A stretch of 64,000 nt of DNA from Oscillibacter sp. GTDB lineage: Bacteria > Bacillota > Clostridia > Oscillospirales > Oscillospiraceae. The position numbers were made by a program, and so were the translations under genes. The stretch is taken from the NCBI GenBank assembly GCA_017526785.1, contig JAFXQV010000003.1, positions 62,001-126,000 on the forward strand. The letters run 5' to 3'. The first letter of the stretch is position 1; each line of letters starts with the position of its first letter. Under the pieces are notes generated by a model, which saw only the letters and a program-made list of their open reading frames with translations, did no database searches and had not been told where the DNA came from. Positions 1 to 7,410 of this stretch are shown here, piece by piece.

Positions 1-773
1 TGATTATAGAAGCGGATGAATACGACGATTTCATAGCACAGGAACCTAAAGCGATTCCCTATATCAAAAAGCTGATTGGTGCGGCAGAGTTTATCAATAA
101 TAAACAACGCTGGTGCTTATGGCTTGTCGGTGCAAATCCCGCTGAACTGCGAAAAATGCCGAAAATTATGGAGCGCGTGGAACTGTGCAGGCAAGACAGG
201 TTACACGCGCCTGATGAAGGTAGAAGAAAACTTGCCGATACTCCGACGCTGTTCCGGGAAACAAAAAACCCTGATACTTTTATTGTTATTCCGGCTACTT
301 CATCTCAACGGCGCAGATATGTTCCCATAGGGTTTCTAAACGGGGATACGATTGCAACAAATGCGGTGATAATTATTCCCAATGCAACGCTTTACCATTT
401 TGGTATCTTGACTTCCAATGTGCATATGGGGTGGATGCGGGTAGTCTGTGGACGCTTGAAAAGCGATTACCGCTATTCCAAGGATATTGTTTACAACAAC
501 TTCCCGTGGCCTAACCCCACGGGCGCGCAACGGGCGACCATCGAACAGACGGCGCAGGCGATACTCGACGCCCGCGCCCTGTACCCGGACGCCAGTCTCG
601 CGGACTTGTACGACGAGACGGTTATGCCCGCCGAACTGCGGAAAGCGCACCAGAACAATGACAGGGCGGTGATGTGGGCGTACGGCTTCGACAAAGACCA
701 CCCCGCGTGGAACAACGAAAGCCAGTGCGTCGCCGAACTGATGAAACTGTATCAGCGACTGGCGCGGGCGTAG
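1..773 (+). CDS. C-terminal part of MmeI-like class I DNA methyltransferase (5' truncated by window)
   Basis: The reading frame is open from base 3 and ends at TAG 771-773, giving the last 257 residues. The segment IIEADEYDDFIAQEP followed by the KFIGAAEFINN-like stretch, RWCLWL, and the later FPWPNP and YGF segments match the target-recognition and C-terminal helical parts of MmeI/YeeA-type DNA methyltransferases, which methylate adenines and in MmeI also carry a nuclease. The catalytic NPPY-bearing part lies outside the window, so activity and the presence of a nuclease domain cannot be judged. The family call is from recognition, not a search. Confidence 0.8.
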   Translation, partial: IIEADEYDDFIAQEPKAIPYIKKLIGAAEFINNKQRWCLWLVGANPAELRKMPKIMERVELCRQDRLHAPDEGRRKLADTPTLFRETKNPDTFIVIPATSSQRRRYVPIGFLNGDTIATNAVIIIPNATLYHFGILTSNVHMGWMRVVCGRLKSDYRYSKDIVYNNFPWPNPTGAQRATIEQTAQAILDARALYPDASLADLYDETVMPAELRKAHQNNDRAVMWAYGFDKDHPAWNNESQCVAELMKLYQRLARA

Positions 774-788
774 TGTCGGCGCGGAAAA

Positions 789-868
789 GTTCCCCCGCCC
801 TCCCCCTCTGAGGGAGGGTGGCGCGTCAGCGGCGTTCCCCCTCTGCCGCATAAGGGGGCGACAAGAGC
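789..868. repeat. Dispersed palindromic GC-rich element
   Basis: Two hairpins lie side by side downstream of the methyltransferase: a CTCCC/GGGAG-type stem near 796-820, and CCCCCT (837-842) facing AGGGGG (853-858). The core GGGAGGGTGGCGCG recurs near 8411, and related GTGGCGCG/CGCTGACG text is at 31981-31998. Elements of this style are common between genes of gut Clostridia. It may also help end transcription of the upstream gene, although no T-run follows. Confidence 0.5.
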
Positions 869-907
869 GCAGGCGAAAAAATTCAGGAAAATTTATGAAA
901 AAAAGAC

Positions 908-936
908 TGGCATTCTTTCGGGGAATGTGGTACTAT
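908..936 (+). promoter_or_regulatory. Possible extended -10 promoter for the HPr-LDH gene
   Basis: A TACTAT -10 (931-936) is preceded by TG at the extended -10 position; the -35 TGGCAT (908-913) is poor, with a 17-base spacer. An inverted repeat CATTC (911-915) / GAATG (923-927) lies in the spacer and could be an operator. The leader to the ATG at 1013 is about 70 bases. Confidence 0.4.
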
Positions 937-1012
937 GGAATCGGCAGTTTCAGCGCATGATGAAGCCCGGTATTGCGCCCGCCAAGCGCCCGGGACACAA
1001 GGAGGAACCGCT

Positions 1013-2314
1013 ATGCAGACAATTCAGTTTGAAGTAACTAACCCCTTTGGCATTCATGCCCGCCCGGCGGCGATTTTGGCACAGGCTTGCGTCAAAATGC
1101 CCTCACAGATTACCGTGAAGTGCAACGGTAAGACCGCCAACGGCAACAATGTCATTCAGCTTCTGAGCCTCCACGCGGTGCAGGGTTCCGTTCTGGAAAT
1201 CAGCGCCGAGGGCGGCGACGAGGCCGCCACGCTCGCGCAGATTGAACAAATCCTGAATGACACCTTTGCCGAAAAGAAAAAGGTCGATGTCCTGAAAATC
1301 GCCTTTTTCGGCACCAAGGACTATGACCAGCTCTTTTTCAGCGAACTGGTCAAGGACAAGGGAGAGGGGACTTTCAACTGCGACATTAACTTTTTCAGTA
1401 CCCGCCTGACCCCCGAAACGGCCTACCTTGCCAAAGGCTATGACGCGGTGTGCATTTTCGTCAACGACGAATGCCCCGCGCAGGTCGTCGACACGCTCGC
1501 CGACGCGGGTGTCAAGCTGATTCTGCTCCGCTGCATGGGCTTCAACAACGTTGACTTGGAAGCGGCGGCGCGCCGCGGCTTGACGGTTGTCCGCGTCCCG
1601 GCCTACTCCCCCTACGCCGTCGCGGAACACGCCATGGCAATTATCATGGCGGCCAACCGCCGCCTCCACAAGGCCATTTACAGGGTCAAGGACAACAATT
1701 TCTCCCTGAACGGCCTGATGGGCGTCGACCTCCACAACAAAGTCGCGGGTATCATCGGCACGGGGCAGATTGGGCAGTGCTTCGCCCGTATCTGTAAGGG
1801 CTTCGGCATGACGGTCATCGCGTGGGACGCGTACCCGAATCAGAAACTGGTCGACGAGGGTCTGCTGACCTACGCCGACAAGAACACCGTGCTGGAAAAG
1901 GCCGACTTGGTGTCCCTGCACGTTCCCCTGTTCATGGGCGAGGGCGGCACGTTCCACATTCTGGACGCCGAGGCCATTTCCCATATGAAGGACGACGCCA
2001 TGCTTGTCAACGCCGGGCGCGGCGCGTTAATCGACACGGAGGCGTTAATCGCGGCGCTGAAGGCCGGGAAGTTCCACGCCGTGGCGCTGGACGTGTACGA
2101 GGACGAGGACGCGTACGTGTACACCGACCACTCCGACGACTTCATCCGGAATGAAAATCTGGCGCGTCTGCTGATGTTCCCGAACGTGGTGGTAACGTCT
2201 CATCAGGCATTCTTCACGCGGGAGGCGTTGCAGGCTATCGCCGGAACGACGCTCGAAAACGCCCGCAACTTCAACGAGGGCAACCCGCTCGGCGCTGGCG
2301 AGTGCAAGGCGTAA
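1013..2314 (+). CDS. HPr-domain / D-lactate dehydrogenase fusion protein
   Basis: The 433-residue protein starts at ATG 1013 behind AAGGAGG. Residues 1-88 form a complete HPr domain: GIHARPAA carries His15 and Arg17 at exactly the HPr positions, but the regulatory Ser46 is Asn46. Residues about 93-433 are a D-2-hydroxyacid (D-lactate type) dehydrogenase with the NAD motif GTGQIG (249-254), substrate-site segment RCMGFNNVDL (173-182), and the catalytic set Arg336, Glu365, His397 at the same spacing as in lactobacillal D-LDH. HPr carries phosphate from enzyme I to PTS sugar transporters; the dehydrogenase reduces pyruvate to D-lactate with NADH. A fused protein could couple PTS phosphorylation state to lactate formation; that is inference. 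The HPr part could also be only a structural remnant. Confidence 0.9.
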   Translation: MQTIQFEVTNPFGIHARPAAILAQACVKMPSQITVKCNGKTANGNNVIQLLSLHAVQGSVLEISAEGGDEAATLAQIEQILNDTFAEKKKVDVLKIAFFGTKDYDQLFFSELVKDKGEGTFNCDINFFSTRLTPETAYLAKGYDAVCIFVNDECPAQVVDTLADAGVKLILLRCMGFNNVDLEAAARRGLTVVRVPAYSPYAVAEHAMAIIMAANRRLHKAIYRVKDNNFSLNGLMGVDLHNKVAGIIGTGQIGQCFARICKGFGMTVIAWDAYPNQKLVDEGLLTYADKNTVLEKADLVSLHVPLFMGEGGTFHILDAEAISHMKDDAMLVNAGRGALIDTEALIAALKAGKFHAVALDVYEDEDAYVYTDHSDDFIRNENLARLLMFPNVVVTSHQAFFTREALQAIAGTTLENARNFNEGNPLGAGECKA

Positions 2315-2345
2315 CAACCGAATAAGCGGCAATATCGCATAAGAA

Positions 2346-2380
2346 CGGAAACGGGCAGTCCGCGTGACTGTCCGTTTCCG
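2346..2380. terminator. Strong hairpin between convergent genes
   Basis: A 15-bp stem (2346-2360 with 2366-2380, one G-U pair, 5-base loop) lies 31 bases after the HPr-LDH stop and just beyond the stop of the convergent SLATT gene. No T-run follows directly, so it is a terminator-like structure rather than a textbook one. Confidence 0.6.
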
Positions 2381-2412
2381 CGTTCGCATAGCCCATTAAG
2401 AGCCGTTTTTGA

Positions 2413-3000
2413 TTACTTTTCCATCATGGAGCGCCATGTGCCGTTCTCACGCGCCATTTCCGCCTCACAGACCTCAATAAGGAGCGCGTCCTTTTCCGCT
2501 TCCGTCCCTTTTGAGAACTTTTCGGCGTTGTTGAAATAGAAATACAGCGTTCTGAGCAGAATTTCCCGCGTATTGCGATAAGTCACCCATAAGTCCTTGG
2601 AGTTGTTCAGGGATATATACGCGTTCAGAGCAGTCACGGCAACGCCAAATACGGCAATCAGAACCTGCGCCACCGACGGTTCCCCCAGAAACAGAGAGGT
2701 CACCGGAATCAAAGCGCCAAATACAATGGAAGCGGACATCAGGCGATGATACTGCTTCTTGCACTCTCCGCTTTTCTTGCTGTACCATTTCATTTGCTCC
2801 AGTAGACGATTCTTTACGTAGTCTTTGGTACGGGGGTCTTGGATTTCCTCGACCAGTGGGGCAAGCGCGTCATGTCTGGAAGACGACGCCTTTTTTTGCG
2901 TCGGGGTTGCCTCTGTCGGCGTTATCGCCGGAGTTTCGTCTGGCGGCACCGGGGTTACATCCGCCTGCGTGGTGGTTACATCTTGATTTTGATTCTCCAT
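2413..3000 (-). CDS. SLATT-type (DUF4231) two-TM membrane protein
   Basis: This is a 195-residue protein with a Pro/Thr-rich, charged N-terminal tail (1-45), a basic amphipathic stretch, two membrane helices at about 88-105 and 110-130, and a C-terminal helical part containing YRNTREILLRTLYFY. That layout matches DUF4231 in the SLATT superfamily, predicted pore-forming effectors in nucleotide-signal conflict systems. No cyclase, SLOG or other sensor gene sits next to it; its only partner is the upstream membrane protein 6 bases away on the same strand. The family match is by recognition, and the defence role is inference. Confidence 0.65.
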   Translation of the reverse strand: MENQNQDVTTTQADVTPVPPDETPAITPTEATPTQKKASSSRHDALAPLVEEIQDPRTKDYVKNRLLEQMKWYSKKSGECKKQYHRLMSASIVFGALIPVTSLFLGEPSVAQVLIAVFGVAVTALNAYISLNNSKDLWVTYRNTREILLRTLYFYFNNAEKFSKGTEAEKDALLIEVCEAEMARENGTWRSMMEK

Positions 3001-3006
3001 AAAACC

Positions 3007-3558
3007 TCACTCCATTAGTTCCTTGCTGGGAATACTGTTACGTACCTGACTTCTAAGGTTCTTGAGTTTGCCACTCAGGGAATCATATTTCCCGGAGAAT
3101 TTGGAAGGGTCAAAAGCGTCCCAATTCAAAGTTCTGTCCGGACACAGGGGGCTTTTCGTACGGTCGCACCACTGTTCCCATTCAGGCGGTCGCAATGCCT
3201 TGTACCAGTCATTTATGAAGGCCTGATGTGCGTTGAAAAAATCATACACCGCTTCTTCCGGGCAATCAAGGTAGCAACCGTTCATTTTGAAAATGCTATC
3301 TTGGAGGTTTTGAATCAGCCGCACAGCATCAGCCTGACGATTGACATCATAAGCGATTTTGCTGTCTTTGCCGTGCTGAAACAAATGATAGACATTGTTG
3401 ATTTCGGTCAGGTAATTCTGCCTGTTTTTCGTGTGCCTGTTTTTATAGCGAATCCAAAATCTCCACGCCACAACCACGACAGAGAAAACGGCGCTAAAGA
3501 TTCCCCAGCAATCGCCCAATGACGCATTCTCAAACAGTTGTTTGATATATATTATCAT
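3007..3558 (-). CDS. Hypothetical membrane-anchored protein, operon partner of the SLATT gene
   Basis: This 183-residue protein has one membrane helix near residues 18-38 (GIFSAVFSVVVVAWRFWI) followed by a basic stop-transfer segment and a cytosolic, mostly helical region rich in Asn, Asp and aromatic residues. I do not recognise the family. It is the first gene of a two-gene unit with the SLATT protein (6-base gap) and has a good promoter 36 bases upstream. Its codon use looks more AT-rich than that of the housekeeping genes nearby, which fits a transferred accessory pair. Confidence 0.6.
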   Translation of the reverse strand: MIIYIKQLFENASLGDCWGIFSAVFSVVVVAWRFWIRYKNRHTKNRQNYLTEINNVYHLFQHGKDSKIAYDVNRQADAVRLIQNLQDSIFKMNGCYLDCPEEAVYDFFNAHQAFINDWYKALRPPEWEQWCDRTKSPLCPDRTLNWDAFDPSKFSGKYDSLSGKLKNLRSQVRNSIPSKELME

Positions 3559-3593
3559 AACGTTGCACCCTTTACTGTAACGTAACGATTAAA

Positions 3594-3621
3594 ATTATAG
3601 CATAAAATATTGATTTGTCAA
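3594..3621 (-). promoter_or_regulatory. Sigma-A promoter of the SLATT pair
   Basis: Read on the minus strand: -35 TTGACA (3616-3621), 16-base spacer, -10 TATAAT (3594-3599). Both hexamers are perfect consensus. Confidence 0.75.
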
Positions 3622-3642
3622 GCTGTCGATTGTCCAAAAGTC

Positions 3643-3670
3643 TTGCAAAACGGGAAAAACGTGCTACAAT
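3643..3670 (+). promoter_or_regulatory. Promoter of the WapI-like gene
   Basis: -35 TTGCAA (3643-3648), 16-base spacer, -10 TACAAT (3665-3670). It is back to back with the SLATT-pair promoter, the two -35 boxes being about 20 bases apart. Confidence 0.65.
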
Positions 3671-3719
3671 ATAGCGCCGTGGGGGCGTCAAAAACTATGT
3701 CCCACGGAAAGGAACCGCT

Positions 3720-4154
3720 ATGTTTTTTCAAAACGAGGCTTCGAGCCTAAAATTAGACGTTGTGAGCTACGAACTGCCGGAGGGCGTCGGCGACCCGGAG
3801 AGCGACGACCGCAACTGGCTGACATTACGCGCCACTTGGAACGATGACGGCGAAATCGTCAAGGACTCCAACGCCTGCCTGTTGACGTACGAGTTACAGG
3901 AACTGACGGCCGGGTTAAAAGTCCTGAACGCGGGTATCCGGGACGCCTACGAGAGCGAGTTTACGGAACCCTATTTTTCGCTGTCGGCGCGGGCGGACGG
4001 CGACGGCTTCGCGGTATCGGTCGCGTTCTACCTGCCAAATATTATGTCCGGCGAGGACACGGCGGAACTGACCTGCTTCATGGACAAGGCGCAAATGCGG
4101 ACGCTTTTGGACGAGTTGACGGCGCTTTGCGCAAAATTCCCCGACCGGCCTTAA
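3720..4154 (+). CDS. WapI-like immunity family protein
   Basis: This is a small soluble acidic protein of 144 residues with no signal peptide. The pattern DDRNWLTLRATW, then LLTYELQEL and a C-terminal beta-rich half (PYFSLSARADG) resembles the WapI immunity family, cytoplasmic proteins that neutralise WapA-type contact-dependent toxins. No toxin gene is adjacent, so it would be an orphan immunity or a domesticated homologue. The start is ATG 3720 behind AAAGGAA. Confidence 0.55.
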   Translation: MFFQNEASSLKLDVVSYELPEGVGDPESDDRNWLTLRATWNDDGEIVKDSNACLLTYELQELTAGLKVLNAGIRDAYESEFTEPYFSLSARADGDGFAVSVAFYLPNIMSGEDTAELTCFMDKAQMRTLLDELTALCAKFPDRP

Positions 4155-4182
4155 AAAAATCCGCGTTCCCGTCAAAAAGCGC

Positions 4183-4211
4183 TTTCCAAACTCGGGAAAC
4201 TGTGATACGAT
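4183..4211 (+). promoter_or_regulatory. Possible promoter of the M20 amidohydrolase
   Basis: -35 TTTCCA (4183-4188) and -10 TACGAT (4206-4211) are 17 bases apart. Both boxes are imperfect, but the position 40 bases before the ATG fits. Confidence 0.45.
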
Positions 4212-4250
4212 AGGCAAGTCATTTCATGCTTGGTATAGGAGGGAAGCCCC

Positions 4251-5351
4251 ATGCTGTCACCTGTCGCGGCACATCGCCGCTACCTGCACCAGATTCCGGA
4301 GCTGGACGACCAGCTCTCCCAGACGTTGACCCTTGTGACGGGTGTCTTGCGCGGACACCGTTGTGAATATGTCTCACCGATTCAGGGGAGTGTGTGCGCG
4401 TGGTTCGACTTCGGGCAAAAAGAGACCGTCGCGTTCCGCGCCGACATGGACGCCCTGCCCATTGCGGAGGCGACCGGACTGCCGTACTCGTCGCGCCACC
4501 CCGGCAATATGCACGCCTGCGGACACGACGGCCACACGGCTATGTTGCTGTCGCTCTGCCAATGGCTCTCGGCGAAGCCGGAGGGAATGCCCCGGAACGT
4601 GCTTGCGGTGTTCCAGCCGTCGGAGGAGACGACCGGAGGCGCGGGACGTATCTGTGATTCCGGCATTCTGGAAGAGAAGAACGTGAAGCGTATTTTCGGC
4701 CTGCACCTCTGGCCGGGACTGCCAAAGGGGGAAGTGTTCGCGCGTCCGGGGCCGATGATGGCGCGCTCCAACGAGGTGACGGTATACGTCAATGGCAAGA
4801 GCGCGCACCTGTCACGCGCCGAACAGGGGCGCGACGCCATGCTTGCGGGCGTCGAGTACCTGACCCGCGCGTACAAGCTGGCGGAGGAAGTGCCGCCGCC
4901 GTGCGTACTGCGCTTCGGGAAGATGTGGTCGGGCACCGTGCGGAACGCTGTCAGCGGGGAAACCACGCTGGAGGGCAGTCTGCGGACGTACCGGGACGCG
5001 ACTTTCGAGGCCTGCCGCGACGGCTTGGGCGTCATCGGCGCGGCAATCGAGCGCGAAACGGGCTGTCATGTGGCAACGCGTTTCGGGAGCGGCTACCCGG
5101 CCGTCTGGAACCACGAGGCGCTGTACGAGGAAGTCTGCGCGGGTCTCGGCGAGGACGCCCCAAAACCGCTGGACAAGCCGTCACTGGCGGCGGAAGATTT
5201 TTCATTCTATCAGCGCCATTTGCCGGGCGTGTTCTTCTTTCTCGGAATCGGCGACACCCCCGAATTGCACGCTTCCAACTTCGACTTCGACGATGAGTAC
5301 ATTTTGCCGCTTGGCGTGGAGTTTCTGAAAAAATTAGCGCGGCTTCCCTGA
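4251..5351 (+). CDS. M20D-family amidohydrolase (N-acyl-amino-acid hydrolase type)
   Basis: This 366-residue cytosolic metallohydrolase has the M20D signatures FRADMDALPI, MHACGHDGHTA (metal-binding His/Cys/Asp) and QPSEET (catalytic Glu), and a late AAEDFSFY segment that supplies another metal ligand. The family removes acyl groups from N-acyl amino acids or hydrolyses indole-acetyl-amino acids and related amides; the substrate cannot be read from sequence. A dimerisation (lid) domain occupies roughly residues 160-270 (NGKSAH motif). The start is ATG 4251 after GGAGGGAA. It stands alone, before the queT-ogt pair. Confidence 0.88.
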   Translation: MLSPVAAHRRYLHQIPELDDQLSQTLTLVTGVLRGHRCEYVSPIQGSVCAWFDFGQKETVAFRADMDALPIAEATGLPYSSRHPGNMHACGHDGHTAMLLSLCQWLSAKPEGMPRNVLAVFQPSEETTGGAGRICDSGILEEKNVKRIFGLHLWPGLPKGEVFARPGPMMARSNEVTVYVNGKSAHLSRAEQGRDAMLAGVEYLTRAYKLAEEVPPPCVLRFGKMWSGTVRNAVSGETTLEGSLRTYRDATFEACRDGLGVIGAAIERETGCHVATRFGSGYPAVWNHEALYEEVCAGLGEDAPKPLDKPSLAAEDFSFYQRHLPGVFFFLGIGDTPELHASNFDFDDEYILPLGVEFLKKLARLP

Positions 5352-5441
5352 ATCGCGCCGCCGCGCAGTTCCCGGCATTGTCCCGGCTACCACGGACGCG
5401 GGATTTCCGCGCCGGAAAATCAATCAGGAGGAACTTTTTCC

Positions 5442-5969
5442 ATGCACAACCCCGAACCCATGTTCACCCCCAACCAGCGCCGTTTCACGGCGGTGTCCAC
5501 GCGCCAGATTGCCAAGGCCGGACTTATCGCCGCGCTCTACGCCGTGCTGACTGTTTTTGTGCCTGTTCCGCAATACGGCGGGATTCAGTTCCGCGTCGCG
5601 GAGGCCATGACGGTTTTGCCGTTCCTGTTTCCGGAAGCCGTTTTCGGACTGACGGTCGGCTGTTTCATCGCGAATCTGTTCTCCCCGTTCCTGCTCGACT
5701 GCGTGATTGGCACGTCCGCCACACTGTTGGCCGCCCTCTGGACATCCGGCCTCAAAAACCCGCTGTTAGCCCCCATGCCGCCCGTGGTGTGCAACGCCGT
5801 CATTATCGGCGCGGAAATCGCGTGGTTCGCCGCGCGGGACGGCGAAAACTTCCTCCGGGCGTGGCTGTTCAACGGCTTTACGGTCGGATTCGGCGAACTG
5901 CTGGCCTGTTACGTCCTCGGCCTGTTGCTGTTGCGTACGCTTCCCCGCGTGATGGGGCGCCGGAAATGA
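5442..5969 (+). CDS. queT: QueT-family queuosine-precursor ECF transporter S component
   Basis: The 175-residue membrane protein has about five hydrophobic helices. The segment IQFRVAEAMTVLPFLFPEAVFGLTVGC is typical of QueT proteins (shown here only as its family mark: FRVAEAMTVLPF). QueT is the substrate-binding subunit that brings queuine-type precursors into the cell with a shared ECF energising module, which is not encoded here. The start is ATG 5442 after AGGAGG; the alternative Met7 is also possible. The stop overlaps the ogt start in an ATGA arrangement. No convincing preQ1 riboswitch was found in the 90-base leader. Confidence 0.85.
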   Translation: MHNPEPMFTPNQRRFTAVSTRQIAKAGLIAALYAVLTVFVPVPQYGGIQFRVAEAMTVLPFLFPEAVFGLTVGCFIANLFSPFLLDCVIGTSATLLAALWTSGLKNPLLAPMPPVVCNAVIIGAEIAWFAARDGENFLRAWLFNGFTVGFGELLACYVLGLLLLRTLPRVMGRRK

Positions 5970-6445
5970 GCGCGTACGTTTTTCGTTACGCGTCCCCGCT
6001 TGGGGCGCTGACGCTCTGCTCCGACGGCCACGCCCTGACGGGGCTGTACTTCGATGGACAGCGCCACTTCATGGAAGCCTCTTCCGAACCGTGGGAGGAG
6101 GCGGAGCTTCCCGTATTCGCGCAGTCGGCGCGCTGGCTGGACGCCTATTTCTGCGGTACCGCGCCGGACTTCACGCCCCCGCTTGCCCTGCGCGGTACGC
6201 CGTTCCGCGTGGCGGTCTGGAATGCCCTGCTCGAAATCCCCTATGGGCATACCGTCGCCTACGCAGACCTTGCGCGGCGGCTCGGAAGTTCCCCGAGGGC
6301 TGTCGGGGGCGCGGTCGGACACAACCCCGTTTCGCTGATAGTCCCCTGTCACCGGGTTATCGGCAGACGCGGAACGCTGACCGGTTACGCCGCCGGACTG
6401 GATATCAAAGCCCGTTTGTTGGCACTGGAACGCGGAAACACGTAA
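5966..6445 (+). CDS. ogt: Methylated-DNA--protein-cysteine S-methyltransferase
   Basis: This 159-residue suicide repair enzyme removes O6-alkyl groups from guanine. It contains the active-site PCHRVIG motif with acceptor Cys128, the helix-turn-helix region YGHTVAYADLARRLG and the conserved Asn hinge (GHNP). The true start is ATG 5966, inside the ATGA overlap with queT. A longer open frame back to 5378 exists, but its extra part only shadows queT. It lacks an Ada-type regulatory domain. Confidence 0.92.
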   Translation: MSAYVFRYASPLGALTLCSDGHALTGLYFDGQRHFMEASSEPWEEAELPVFAQSARWLDAYFCGTAPDFTPPLALRGTPFRVAVWNALLEIPYGHTVAYADLARRLGSSPRAVGGAVGHNPVSLIVPCHRVIGRRGTLTGYAAGLDIKARLLALERGNT

Positions 6446-6452
6446 ATTCATG

Positions 6453-6496
6453 ATTCCTGATGAGCTTCGGAAAATCCGAATCTTATCGGGAATTTT
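6453..6496 (+). terminator. Terminator after ogt
   Basis: Outer arms 6453-6461 and 6485-6493 pair (one G-U), and an inner TTCGG/CCGAA hairpin with loop AAAAT closes the structure; a short T-run follows (6493-6496). Confidence 0.6.
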
Positions 6497-6518
6497 ACTC
6501 TGTCGGCGTAAAATTGAC

Positions 6519-6557
6519 CAAGTAAAAACTTGATTTTTTGCGTACATATAGTATAAT
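6519..6557 (+). promoter_or_regulatory. Promoter of macrodomain-sirtuin pair with palindrome over the -35
   Basis: -35 TTGATT (6530-6535), 16-base spacer, -10 TATAAT (6552-6557). The 14-base palindrome CAAGT-AAAA-ACTTG (6519-6532) overlaps the -35 box and is well placed as a repressor operator. The binding protein is unknown. Confidence 0.6.
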
Positions 6558-6597
6558 CGACATACGTTGTTTGTCAAGCGACAGGGAGGGAATCGGC

Positions 6598-7392
6598 ATG
6601 ACGCAGGAACAGAGGCTGGATTACTTGATAAAACGCTTCAAAGAGGATTCCGGCGAATACCGGAATCTGCGGACAGGAAACGGCGCGGAGGAAAAACGCC
6701 GCGCTTTGCGTTCCCTGATGAATGTCCGAATGCCGGGAGACATGGACGCGGAAACGCTGGCGGAGCAGGACGCGTATTTGCAGGAACGGGCGGAGGAAAA
6801 AGGCGTCGTCACGCCGGACATGATTCCCGCCGCGAGGAATCCGCGCCTTTCCCTGTGGCAGGGAGACATTACCCGGCTGGCGGTTGACGCCATTGTGAAC
6901 GCGGCAAACTCCCAAATGCTGGGCTGTTTTGTCCCCATGCACAACTGCATTGACAACTGTATTCACACATTCGCGGGCGTCCAGCTTCGCAACGAGTGCG
7001 CAAGACAAATGAACATTCTGCGCAAGCGGTACGGGCGGGACTACGAACAGCCTACCGCCGTTCCTATGCTGACGGACGCCTTCAATCTCCCCGCGAAAAA
7101 GGTCGTCCATATTGTCGGCCCCATCGTACAGGGAAATTTGACCGCAGAGAACGAGCGGGATTTGGCGTCCTGCTACCGCAACACGCTGGACATTTGCGCT
7201 GAGAACGGACTGCTGACCGTTGCGTTCTGCTGTATCTCTACCGGAGTGTTCCGCTTCCCGCCGGAACGAGCCGCCGAAATCGCCGTGGGGACTGTCACGG
7301 ACTGGATGAACGCGTACGCGGGGAAGCCGGAGCGGGTCATTTTCAATGTGTTCGGCGACCGGGACAGGGCAATCTATGAGAAACTTCTATAA
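6598..7392 (+). CDS. Zinc-type macrodomain protein-ADP-ribose hydrolase (SirTM-linked)
   Basis: The protein has 264 residues. An N-terminal helical segment of about 75 residues precedes a macrodomain with the ADP-ribose loop VNAANSQMLGCF and the zinc-site pattern GCFVPMHNCIDNCIH that marks the zinc-containing macrodomains coded with class M sirtuins. These enzymes remove ADP-ribose from protein targets modified by SirTM. The second loop ISTGVFRFP is intact. The start is ATG 6598 after GGGAGGG; the frame is open further upstream, but that part runs through the promoter. The sirtuin gene follows after 18 bases. Confidence 0.88.
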   Translation: MTQEQRLDYLIKRFKEDSGEYRNLRTGNGAEEKRRALRSLMNVRMPGDMDAETLAEQDAYLQERAEEKGVVTPDMIPAARNPRLSLWQGDITRLAVDAIVNAANSQMLGCFVPMHNCIDNCIHTFAGVQLRNECARQMNILRKRYGRDYEQPTAVPMLTDAFNLPAKKVVHIVGPIVQGNLTAENERDLASCYRNTLDICAENGLLTVAFCCISTGVFRFPPERAAEIAVGTVTDWMNAYAGKPERVIFNVFGDRDRAIYEKLL

Positions 7393-7410
7393 CAAACCGG
7401 GGGACAGCGT

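Noticed and set aside
1103-1984. Long open frame on the strand opposite the HPr-LDH gene
   Set aside because: It is the shadow of a GC-rich gene in another frame, with no ribosome site and no recognisable motif.
5352-5441. preQ1 riboswitch before queT
   Set aside because: There is a CGCGG/CCGCG hairpin, but no A-rich tail or loop pairing that fits the preQ1 aptamer classes I know.
5378-6445. A single 355-residue frame covering queT and ogt
   Set aside because: Its first part is out of frame with queT, and the real ogt begins at the ATGA overlap at 5966.
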